DNA from: Candidatus Zixiibacteriota bacterium
GTDB taxonomy: Bacteria > Zixibacteria > MSB-5A5 > DG-27
Direction of reading: 5' to 3'
Assembly: GCA_030605835.1 (NCBI GenBank)
Contig: JAUWHO010000023.1
Span: forward strand, 1-64,000
DNA length: 64,000 nt
The translations under genes were made by a program, and so were the position numbers. The notes under the pieces were generated by a model. It worked only from the letters and a program-made list of their open reading frames with translations, made no database searches and had not been told where the DNA came from. Positions 57,009-64,000 of this stretch are shown in pieces (position 1 is the first letter of the stretch; every line of letters begins with the position of its first letter).

Positions 57009-57260
57009 TCAGACGGTAACGTGGACGATCTTTTTATCTTTTCCCTTGCGGGCGAAATGGACCTTGCCGGTTATCTTGGCAAACAGGGTATGATCCTTCC
57101 CCATCCCCACGTTGGTGCCAGGGAAAATCCTGGTCCCCCGCTGGCGGGCAATGATGCTTCCGGCAGCGACTAACTCGCCTCCGTAAGCCTTCACTCCCAA
57201 TCTCTGTCCGTGCGAGTCCCGCCCGTTTCTGGAGGAACCAACACCTTTCTTATGAGCCAT
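57009..57260 (-). CDS. rpmA: 50S ribosomal protein L27
   Basis: L27 lies at the peptidyl-transferase centre. The 83-residue protein reads [43 protein letters not shown] and is fully typical. There is no N-terminal extension of the Firmicute type needing cleavage. In most bacteria rplU-rpmA-obg are together. Here no L21 gene precedes it and a divergent sulfatase gene starts about 230 bases away. GAGAGGAGG before the ATG is a strong ribosome site. Confidence 0.96.
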   Translation of the reverse strand: MAHKKGVGSSRNGRDSHGQRLGVKAYGGELVAAGSIIARQRGTRIFPGTNVGMGKDHTLFAKITGKVHFARKGKDKKIVHVTV

Positions 57261-57488
57261 AGAGCCTCCTCTCTTTCCTATCTACGCTCAAATCTAATGA
57301 ATGTATCGGAGAAATCAAGTCTTTTTTGAGGAATTCTTCGAGGTCGGAAGTGATTCAGGGCTCCGGCATTGATGCTAAGTCTGTGCCCCAGTCGGAAGTC
57401 TACATTCTTGTTGCGTTTCGGTTTGTTGGGGGTTAATTTCAGATCAGGACGATTGTCGTCTGAAAAACTCAACGGCTGAGCTTCTTTG

Positions 57489-59303
57489 ATGAAAGCCAAA
57501 AAGAGCATAAGAAACATAGATTACATCAGATTCGGATTCCTCGGCGGGTTGTGGGGAGGGTTTTTCACCGGTTTGGGAGAAGCCTTCATAAAGGTCTTCG
57601 CCCAGGAGCTGCACGGTGTCTCCATCTTCTTCTTCGGTTTACTCTACTACGGGCTGTTTGGCGCCTTGCTGGGCTTACTTCTGGGCTTGCTGGTGTTCTT
57701 ATATGCCACCGTCACCGGCAAAAAGCCTCTGGCGACCAACTTCGTTTTCGTCACCTCCGGGCTGTTCTTCGCGGTGATGTTCACCTGGATACTGCATGCC
57801 ACTCTCTTTAAGAGTCTGGTGCCGATCGATCCTTTAAGCAGGTGGGGCTACGTCTCCTTCGTCTTAGAGGCGATGATACTCTACGGGCTTTTCGTCTTGC
57901 TCTCGAGGCTCATCTCAAGGAAGGTTTTGGGGAGTTTCTCTCTGGACTTCGAATCCAGCCTGGGGCTTTACATTCTTCTCTTGCTTCTGACCGGAACCGT
58001 GGCGGTCTCTCCCTTCTTTGACGGCGGGGAAAACCTCAAAGCCGATAACTCCTACATCCCGCAGTCAGATAAGCGTCCCAGTGTGATTCTCATATTGGTT
58101 GAGGCTTTGAGGTATGATCGCCCTGGGCTCTACAAGGGGCCGGCGAAAACCCCGAATCTCGAAGGATTGGCCAGCGAAGGGATTTTGTTTGAGAACATGA
58201 TCGCTCAGGCTTATTGGATCAGAGCCTCCACCGCCAGTTATCTGACCTCCCTGTATCCCTTCTCCCACGGGGTCTTGACCGGACTGCAGATTCTCCCGGA
58301 AGGACTAATCACTCTACCGGAAATCTTACGACAAAAAGGATACCTCACCGCCGGGATTATCAACAATCCGAATCTGTCGGAGAGCTTTAACTTCCAACAG
58401 GGTTTCGATTACTACCGCTACCTGCGCCCCCGGGAGGCTCTCTGGGCCACGGAAGATGCCATCTATCTGAAAATATATCCCAGATTGCGTGAATGGTATT
58501 TGAGAAACATCCTCCGAAAGGAGGTCGTGGACTTCTATTATCGAGATGCAGAGTTCACCACTCGGGAGGCGATCAGTTGGCTTGAGAAAAACTCCGGCCG
58601 AAAGTTCTTTTTGCTGCTGGATTACCGCGATCCCTGCTTCCCCTATTTCTTTCATCCCTATAACGGCAAAGCCATTTCATCATTGATACTGGACCCGGAA
58701 AAGAGAGATTTCTACCTCCAAGCTTACGACAGCGAGATCGAACATTTGGATACCAGTTTGGGGTATCTGTTCGAATACCTTAAGGAAAAAGATCTTTACG
58801 ACAACAGCCTGATTGTTCTGGCCTCCAGCCACGGGGAGGAGTTTTTCGAACACCGAGGCTGGGGACACTACGCCACTGCTTACGAGGAGTTAGTTCACAT
58901 ACCCTTGATCATCAAATTGCCTCACGGTGAGAGAGAGGGGGTTGTATGTGAGCAAATGGCCCGTTCGGTCGATATTCCCCCGACAATCTTGACTCAGGTG
59001 GGTTTAGAAGTCCCGATCTGGATGCAGGGAGTGGACCTGTTCGACCCCGATCGGAGCGAGGCCTTCGCCTTCGTGGAGGGGAGCCTCGGGAACCTCAAGG
59101 TGGCCGCGATCCGCGATGAACGCTGGAAACTCGTAAGAGCCGACCGAGGCAACCATCGGGACTTACCGCAGGTGGCCCTCTACGATCTGGAAAACGACCC
59201 CGGGGAACTGCTAAACCTGGCGGGCAAAACAGGATATGAAACCATTCAGGATAGCTTAGAGCAAGTTCTGCGCACCCATATGGGTTATCTGAAGATGGAA
59301 TGA
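57489..59303 (+). CDS. Membrane-anchored sulfatase/phosphoryl-transferase family protein
   Basis: A 604-residue protein with about five N-terminal membrane segments (residues 12-185). An extracytoplasmic alkaline-phosphatase-superfamily domain follows: RPSVILILVEALRYDRPGLY, KTPNLEGLASEGILFENMIAQAYWIRASTASYLTSLYPFSHGV, SLIVLASSHGEEFFEHRGWGHY (metal-binding His cluster), and DERWKLVRADR and LYDLENDPGELLNLAGK near the end. The layout recalls LtaS/EptA-type enzymes, but the last block is the classical sulfatase C-terminus. The usual CxPxR formylglycine site is absent, so phosphoryl transfer or hydrolysis by Ser/Thr is likelier. Confidence 0.85.
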   Translation: MKAKKSIRNIDYIRFGFLGGLWGGFFTGLGEAFIKVFAQELHGVSIFFFGLLYYGLFGALLGLLLGLLVFLYATVTGKKPLATNFVFVTSGLFFAVMFTWILHATLFKSLVPIDPLSRWGYVSFVLEAMILYGLFVLLSRLISRKVLGSFSLDFESSLGLYILLLLLTGTVAVSPFFDGGENLKADNSYIPQSDKRPSVILILVEALRYDRPGLYKGPAKTPNLEGLASEGILFENMIAQAYWIRASTASYLTSLYPFSHGVLTGLQILPEGLITLPEILRQKGYLTAGIINNPNLSESFNFQQGFDYYRYLRPREALWATEDAIYLKIYPRLREWYLRNILRKEVVDFYYRDAEFTTREAISWLEKNSGRKFFLLLDYRDPCFPYFFHPYNGKAISSLILDPEKRDFYLQAYDSEIEHLDTSLGYLFEYLKEKDLYDNSLIVLASSHGEEFFEHRGWGHYATAYEELVHIPLIIKLPHGEREGVVCEQMARSVDIPPTILTQVGLEVPIWMQGVDLFDPDRSEAFAFVEGSLGNLKVAAIRDERWKLVRADRGNHRDLPQVALYDLENDPGELLNLAGKTGYETIQDSLEQVLRTHMGYLKME

Positions 59304-59388
59304 GCCGGACCGGCTGAAGCGAAATCGAAGCGATAGACTTTGGTCGACGGTGAAGCGAGAACTGTCAACCACAAAGCGGAGGTATAAC

Positions 59389-60633
59389 GTGAAATCTGTC
59401 CTCAAATTAGTGGCAATCTTTGTGGCCCTGATTTTGGTAATCGGGTGTGGTGGCAAAGGCAAGATCGTGAGAGACCGCCCCACCATTATGCTTACCCAGG
59501 CACAATTCGTTCAGAAGACCGACGAGGAGGGGAAAACCGGTCCGGTTCCCGGAGCCGCCAAGTTGATCCTCATGTATGCCACCGATGGGGAGTGGAAAAC
59601 CGAGGTTCTTGAGGATCCCGAGAGCAACGTCTTCCACAAGGCCCTCTATTTCGAGCCGGAGGTGGGTCCCCCGGGGATTGTGACCATCGGTGCCAACGCC
59701 GCCGCCCTGAAAATCTGGAGGCTGAAAAACGGTGAATGGCAGGCCACTACCTTGTGGAAGACCACTTTCGGCGGCAAGGAGAATCGTCTCCGCGACATCG
59801 AAATCGCGGATGTGACCGGTGATGGCTCCCCGGATCTTGTAATTGCAACCCACGACCAGGGGGTGGTTGCGGTAGTCGAGCAGAAGGAGGGGACGTTTGA
59901 AGCCCGGGAGCTGTGTCGAGAGACGGAGACCTTCGTTCACGAAATCGAGGTCGGGGATGTGGACGGCGACGGCGTCGTGGAGATATTCGCCACCCCGAGC
60001 GCTCCCAACAAGCTCGACGGCTCCATCCAGCCGGGCGAAATCCTGATGTTCAAATACGACGGCGAGAACTTTAAGCAAAAGGTCGTGGAGGAATTCCCCA
60101 CCCGTCACGTCAAGGAGGTGCTCTGTTACGACTTTGAAAAGAGCGGGCGACCGGTTCTCTTCGCGGCTTTAGAGGGGGAGGAGTTGGGAGGCAAGAAAGC
60201 CGGCTCCGGCAAGACTAAGATAAAGATGTATCGCTTCACGGGGGGGGAGATCACTAGCGAGGACATCGTCGAGCTTCCTGGAGGGCTGTGCCGCTTTCTC
60301 ACCGGTGGGGATCTGGATGGTGATGGCAAACCAGAGATCTTAGCCTCCACTTACAAGAACGGAATCTGGATGTTGAAGTATCAGGACGGAAAGTGGGGAA
60401 AGAAACTCATTGATGCGGAGTCCTCCGGATTTGAGCACGCCACCTTGATTGCTGATTTGGACGGCGACGGACTCAAAGAAATCTACGTCGCCGCCGACGG
60501 TCAGAAAGCTGTGAGAAAATATCACTTCGATGGCAGCGCGTTTCAGAGAGAGGAAATCTTGAAATTAGAGGGGAACTACATCACCTTCAATATTATGCCG
60601 GGACCACCTGTGAAAGCTGAGGGGGTTTCATAA
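59389..60633 (+). CDS. VCBS/FG-GAP repeat lipoprotein
   Basis: A 414-residue lipoprotein from the GTG at 59389, which has GCGGAGG six bases before it. The signal peptide MKSVLKLVAIFVALILVIGC ends in the lipobox with Cys20 as lipid site. The body is a beta-propeller of FG-GAP type with calcium-binding loops DVTGDGSPD, DVDGDGVVE, DLDGDGKPE and DLDGDGLKE at regular spacing. It could bind glycans or protein partners at the envelope. Its position after the sulfatase-like gene suggests joint envelope function. No enzyme motif is present. Confidence 0.88.
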   Translation: MKSVLKLVAIFVALILVIGCGGKGKIVRDRPTIMLTQAQFVQKTDEEGKTGPVPGAAKLILMYATDGEWKTEVLEDPESNVFHKALYFEPEVGPPGIVTIGANAAALKIWRLKNGEWQATTLWKTTFGGKENRLRDIEIADVTGDGSPDLVIATHDQGVVAVVEQKEGTFEARELCRETETFVHEIEVGDVDGDGVVEIFATPSAPNKLDGSIQPGEILMFKYDGENFKQKVVEEFPTRHVKEVLCYDFEKSGRPVLFAALEGEELGGKKAGSGKTKIKMYRFTGGEITSEDIVELPGGLCRFLTGGDLDGDGKPEILASTYKNGIWMLKYQDGKWGKKLIDAESSGFEHATLIADLDGDGLKEIYVAADGQKAVRKYHFDGSAFQREEILKLEGNYITFNIMPGPPVKAEGVS

Positions 60634-60930
60634 AGCCCACGTTTGTTCGTCACGGACCCCGGTCCGTGACGCATATAGGTTTCGATGAGGGCATCTCTTA
60701 CGAGCCCCTGGCCGGGCAGGCGTAGGGCCGATACCAACAGGCAGGGGAGCGCGGAGCATCCACGTTCCTATCCTGAACGGGACTCTCAATATCAGGAGTA
60801 AATGAACGATAAAGCTAAGTGCTGGCGTAGAAAACTTACTAACGCTGGGGCAGAAAACTCTCTAACGCTGAGGTAGAAAACTCTCTAATGCTGGGGCAGG
60901 GGTTGTACCCCTGCCCCTAAGTTCCTAGAT
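60634..60930. repeat. Intergenic region with palindromes and a 23-bp tandem repeat
   Basis: A 297-base gap. CGTCACGGACC/GGTCCGTGACG (60648-60671) is an 11-bp perfect stem. From 60821 four units of exactly 23 bases (starts 60821, 60844, 60867, 60890) share GCTGGGG...AGAAAACTCTCTAA. The last changes into the hairpin GGGGCAGGGG/CCCCTGCCCC (60893-60917), 13 bases before the next start codon. No gene is visible. Confidence 0.65.
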
Positions 60931-62643
60931 ATGAAAGAAACGAAACTGATCGTGATCGGCCTCGATGGCGCCACCTTCGACCTGATCGACCCATTCATAC
61001 AGGCGGGGGAATTGCCCAACCTGGAGAGGTTAATCTCTGGGGGCGCTAGAGCACCACTCAAAAGCACCACACCAGCGGCTACCTTTCCGGCCTGGACCTC
61101 CTTTGCCACCGGGGTCAATCCCGGCAAACATGGGATTTTCGATTTCACCAGGATGAAACCGAACAGTTACGGAATCGAGTTTTTGAACTCCACCCACCGT
61201 AAATATCCCGCCTTCTGGGAGGTTTTGAGCAAACTCGGTAAGAGAGTCTGCGTAGTTGCTCTACCCGGCACTTATCCACCAGAAGAAGTCAACGGAGTTA
61301 TGATTTCCGGCTTCGATTCTCCGGTGGCGACCGAAATCGATGCCTCCTTTGTCTATCCGAAGGGGCTTTTCTATGAGCTCAACTCAAAGTTCGGCCGTTT
61401 CCCCTTCGCCGATTTCCAGGAGTTAGTAATCGAGGAGGGCTGGCACGACCTCGCCTTCGAGAAGCTCCTTTCCGGACTGAGACGGAAGAGGGATATAGCC
61501 CTGCATCTATTCAAAAAGGAGAACTGGGACCTTTTCCTAATCCTCTTCGGGGAGGCTGATACCGTGTCGCATCATTTCTGGTGCGCATCCGATGAGGCTT
61601 CGCCGAGATTTGTTCCAGAGTTGGCAAGCAAGCACAGGGAGGCTATAAAGAAAATCTACCGGGAGCTGGACAACACCATCGGGGAGTTGGTGGATAGAGC
61701 GGGGGAGGAGTATTATGTTCTCCTGGCCTCCGACCACGGTTTTGGGGGCGCCGGGGATAAGATCTTCTACATAAACAGATGGCTGGAAAAGGAGGGCTTC
61801 TTGACCTTCAGGGAGGCTGGAGGTCCTTTCTCCGCTAACGTCGACACTCTCAAGAAAAGGGGGATGCGACTCATTCCTCCGAAGGTTCAAGAATGGCTCA
61901 TGCGCTCTCCTTTGAAACACTTGGCTGCCAATTTGGAAGCCAGATCCCGCTTCGGCATGATTGACTGGGAGAGGACAAAAGCCTTCAGCGAGGAGCTGAA
62001 CTACGCCCCCTCGATTAGAATCAATCCAGAAGCAAAGAGGCCAAAGGGGATCGTCAAAGAAGACGAATATGAAAGCTTATGTGCGGAAATCATACAGAAG
62101 CTGGGCGACTTCAAAGACCCCTTCACCGGAGAGAAGATCGTAAAGAGAGTCCATCGCCGGGAGAAGCTTTATTCCGGTCCTTTCGTTCCTGAGGCCCCCG
62201 ACCTCATAGTGGAGCTGGAGCTGGACAATGGCTATTCGTACTCCTGCTTGAAAACCTCTCCTTCAGAAAATCCTCCTCCGCTCCGAAAGATGGAGAGGCG
62301 GGAATACATCGGTGCCAAAGGGAGAAGCATGAACGGCAGTCACCGCCCGGAGGGGATCTTTATCTTAAAGGGGGAGGGGGTGAAATCCGGCTCCTGGCTT
62401 GAAGAAGCGGAAATCATTGACATAACTCCCACCCTGTATTATCTTCTTGATGTTGAAATCTTCAAGGATATAGACGGTTCTGTCCTAGTCTCCGCTTTCG
62501 AGGAGGAATTCAGAAATCGAAATAGGGTTAAATATGCTGAAATGGCTGGGGGTTTCGGTTTCAAAATCAGGGAACGACCCTATACGGGAAAGGAGGCAAG
62601 GGAGGTCGAAGAGCGCCTCCGTGCCCTCGGATACCTGGAGTAA
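60931..62643 (+). CDS. Alkaline phosphatase family protein (type I phosphodiesterase/nucleotide pyrophosphatase-like)
   Basis: A 570-residue soluble enzyme without a signal peptide. The metal Asp is in LIVIGLDGATFDLID (D12). The Thr nucleophile is in FPAWTSFATGVNPGKHGIFDF (T56). LILFGEADTVSHHFW and LLASDHGFGG carry the remaining Asp/His ligands, and RPEGIFILKGEGVK with EIIDITPTLYYLLD forms the C-terminal block. The family includes nucleotide pyrophosphatases and phosphonate hydrolases as well as many uncharacterised members in archaea and FCB bacteria. No clear ribosome site precedes the ATG, since a palindrome occupies that place. It overlaps or abuts a glycosyltransferase gene. Confidence 0.88.
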   Translation: MKETKLIVIGLDGATFDLIDPFIQAGELPNLERLISGGARAPLKSTTPAATFPAWTSFATGVNPGKHGIFDFTRMKPNSYGIEFLNSTHRKYPAFWEVLSKLGKRVCVVALPGTYPPEEVNGVMISGFDSPVATEIDASFVYPKGLFYELNSKFGRFPFADFQELVIEEGWHDLAFEKLLSGLRRKRDIALHLFKKENWDLFLILFGEADTVSHHFWCASDEASPRFVPELASKHREAIKKIYRELDNTIGELVDRAGEEYYVLLASDHGFGGAGDKIFYINRWLEKEGFLTFREAGGPFSANVDTLKKRGMRLIPPKVQEWLMRSPLKHLAANLEARSRFGMIDWERTKAFSEELNYAPSIRINPEAKRPKGIVKEDEYESLCAEIIQKLGDFKDPFTGEKIVKRVHRREKLYSGPFVPEAPDLIVELELDNGYSYSCLKTSPSENPPPLRKMERREYIGAKGRSMNGSHRPEGIFILKGEGVKSGSWLEEAEIIDITPTLYYLLDVEIFKDIDGSVLVSAFEEEFRNRNRVKYAEMAGGFGFKIRERPYTGKEAREVEERLRALGYLE

Positions 62644-62650
62644 AGAAGGG

Positions 62651-63346
62651 TTGCCTCGTCCCATCAAGCTCTCGGTGATCTTCCCGGCTTACAACGAGGA
62701 GCAAAACATCGGGAAGGCTGTCGATTCCGCTCTGCAGGTGCTGGAAAAGATTGCTGACGACTACGAGGTGATAGTTGTCAATGATGGCTCCAGGGACTCT
62801 ACCGAGAAGATTGTCCAGCAGATCTATGGCCACAACGGCCTCGTTCGCCTGATCTCTCATCGGCGGAACATCGGTTACGGGGGAAGCCTCCGTTCTGGAT
62901 TGGAGGCTGCAAAGTATGACCTCATCTTCTTCACCGACGCCGACCTGCAATTTGACCTCAAGGAAATCTTGAACCTCTTGAGATGGATTCAGGAATACGA
63001 CCTCGTCATCGGTTACCGCCTCAAGCGCTCGGAGGGTTTCAGGAGAAGATTCTACGCCTGGGGCTGGGGACTGCTGATTCGATTGCTTTTCGATCTGAAG
63101 GTAAAAGATATTGACTGTGCGTTTAAGCTTTTCCGGAAGGAGGTATTCGACAAGATTTCTGTAAGCTCTCTGGGGGCCTTTATAAACAGCGAGATTTTGA
63201 TCCGGGCAAAGAAATGCGGGTTCACTGTCAAGGAGGTTCCGGTTTCACACTATCCCAGATTGGCCGGAAAGGGTTCCGGGGCTCGCCTCAGAACAATCTA
63301 CAAAGCGTTCCACGAGCTTTTTAAGCTCTACCGGGAATTGAAATGA
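62651..63346 (+). CDS. Glycosyltransferase family 2 (dolichyl-phosphate-mannose-synthase-like)
   Basis: A GT-A fold transferase of 231 residues. KLSVIFPAYNEEQNIG, YEVIVVNDGSRDSTEKI, NIGYGGSLRSGLEAAKYDLIFFTDADLQFDL (DXD motif) and the C-terminal IDCAFKLFRKEVF/AFINSEILIRAKKCGFTVKEVPVSHYPR are typical of DPM1-like enzymes that charge polyprenyl phosphate or act directly in envelope glycan synthesis. I prefer the TTG seven bases after the upstream stop, with GGAG before it. An ATG at 62534 inside the phosphatase gene would add 39 unlike residues. No membrane segments are present at the C-terminus. Confidence 0.88.
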   Translation: MPRPIKLSVIFPAYNEEQNIGKAVDSALQVLEKIADDYEVIVVNDGSRDSTEKIVQQIYGHNGLVRLISHRRNIGYGGSLRSGLEAAKYDLIFFTDADLQFDLKEILNLLRWIQEYDLVIGYRLKRSEGFRRRFYAWGWGLLIRLLFDLKVKDIDCAFKLFRKEVFDKISVSSLGAFINSEILIRAKKCGFTVKEVPVSHYPRLAGKGSGARLRTIYKAFHELFKLYRELK

Positions 63347-63363
63347 CGGTCACTTTCTCGGTG

Positions 63364-63416
63364 CCGTCAGGTGTTACCACCTGACGGTCAGGAGTCAGGG
63401 GGAAACTCCTGACTCC
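63364..63416. repeat. Two adjacent intergenic palindromes
   Basis: CCGTCAGGTG/CACCTGACGG (63364-63387; 10-bp perfect stem) and GGAGTCAGGGG/CTCCTGACTCC (63391-63416; 10 of 11 pairs). They may end the glycosyltransferase transcript, but they resemble the other dispersed hairpins and lack a T-run. Confidence 0.55.
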
Positions 63417-63476
63417 ACTGATAGGAATTATCGCTAACGAACACGCAAATTTCAACCTTAGATTTGGAGGTGTGAA

Positions 63477-64000
63477 ATGAAATCCTTTCTAACAATTATT
63501 TTGGTGCTTTTTGCCAGCGCAGCCCTGGCACAGCCGGTCGAGGAGTGGGTGGCGCGCTACAACGGGCCGGGAAACGACAGGGACTACGCTCTTGCCCTAG
63601 CTTTAGATGCCTCCGGGAACGCCTACGTCACCGGGGTAAGCTACGGCTCTGGCACTAACGACGATTACGCCACCATCAAATATAGCTCCAGCGGCAACCA
63701 GCTCTGGGTGAGGCGTTACAACGGGCCGGGAAACGGCGTGGACTGGGCTCGTGCTCTGGCTTCAGACGCCTCCGGCAACGTCTACGTCACGGGGCAAAGC
63801 GAGGGCTCTGGCACGGACTTCGATTACGCGACCATCAAGTATGGCTCCAGTGGCAGTCAGCTCTGGGTGGCTCGTTACAACGGGCCGGGAAACTACTGGG
63901 ACTACGCTCTTGCCCTAGCTTTGGATGCCTCCGGTAACGTCTACGTCACCGGGGCAAGCTGGGGCTCTCACACTAACGAGGATTACGCCACCATAAAGTA
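63477..64000 (+). CDS. Secreted SBBP-type beta-propeller repeat protein (3' end outside window)
   Basis: The frame starts at the ATG with GGAGG seven bases upstream and is open to the window end. A signal peptide (MKSFLTIILVLFASAALA) is followed by near-identical 53-residue repeats: RYNGPGN..DYALALALDASGNVYVTG.S.GSGTN.DYATIKY.SSG.QLWV. The repeat period is exactly 159 bases (AACGGGCC at 63561, 63720 and 63879), and the DNA itself is highly similar, which points to recent duplication. The pattern matches SBBP (beta-propeller) repeats of exported FCB and Planctomycetes proteins. A C-terminal sorting domain is expected beyond the window. Confidence 0.88.
   Translation, partial: MKSFLTIILVLFASAALAQPVEEWVARYNGPGNDRDYALALALDASGNAYVTGVSYGSGTNDDYATIKYSSSGNQLWVRRYNGPGNGVDWARALASDASGNVYVTGQSEGSGTDFDYATIKYGSSGSQLWVARYNGPGNYWDYALALALDASGNVYVTGASWGSHTNEDYATIK

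Noticed and set aside
60821-60917. The four 23-bp units as a CRISPR array
   Set aside because: The units are contiguous with no unique spacers between them, and no cas genes are present.

Overview
The window reads as a chromosomal segment of an uncultured-type Gram-negative (diderm) bacterium of the FCB group. The evidence is a BamA/TamA-like Omp85 protein next to a TamB-like protein, a lipoprotein, a secreted protein with a Por/T9SS-type C-terminal sorting domain (PNPFN motif), class I two-subunit fumarase, and type IV pilins with a prepilin peptidase. Candidate division Zixibacteria or a close relative is my best guess, but it is not proven from this window. GTG and TTG starts are common. 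Intergenic spaces carry many short palindromes.

Layout. 1-9.1 kb: a plus-strand housekeeping run with the end of ftsH, folE, a PhzF-family gene, folP, diadenylate cyclase, obg, dprA, HPr, PTS enzyme I and a phosphoglucose/phosphomannose isomerase. 9.1-14 kb: a membrane coiled-coil protein, a sugar nucleotidyltransferase, metK and ahcY (methyl cycle), and an internally duplicated small membrane protein. 14-24 kb, minus strand: mnmA, a cysteine desulfurase and an Rrf2/IscR-like regulator (sulfur delivery), then thiE, a glutamine-amidotransferase-class peptidase, and the outer-membrane pair bamA/tamA-like plus tamB-like. 24-38.7 kb: membrane hydrolase, sorting-domain protein, aldehyde dehydrogenase, DUF488, OsmC, ligA, AI-2E family transporter, YihY family, HhH-GPD-like protein and a PLP aminotransferase.

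38.9-45.1 kb is the most interesting block. It is a tight three-gene operon of a histidine kinase with a cyclic-nucleotide-binding domain, a DUF3307 membrane protein, and a 1412-residue protein built like mammalian soluble adenylyl cyclase (two unequal cyclase domains, an ATPase and TPRs). The maker and the likely sensor of a cyclic nucleotide are encoded together.

45.4-57.3 kb is mixed. It holds tadA, tRNA-Ser(CGA) with a duplicated 5' half upstream, AT-richer accessory genes (VIT-family, methyltransferase), and fused remnants of pgsB and an outer-membrane protein. Three tandem type IV pilin genes follow, each with a sigma-54-type -24/-12 promoter at the same distance from its start. Then come prepilin peptidase, a toxin-antitoxin locus whose ParE-like toxin has an in-frame stop, a TIR-domain protein, fumarase with an ElbB-like gene, and rpmA. 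57.5-64 kb: cell-envelope genes (membrane sulfatase, VCBS-repeat lipoprotein, type I phosphodiesterase, GT2 glycosyltransferase) and the start of a secreted SBBP-type repeat protein that runs off the window.
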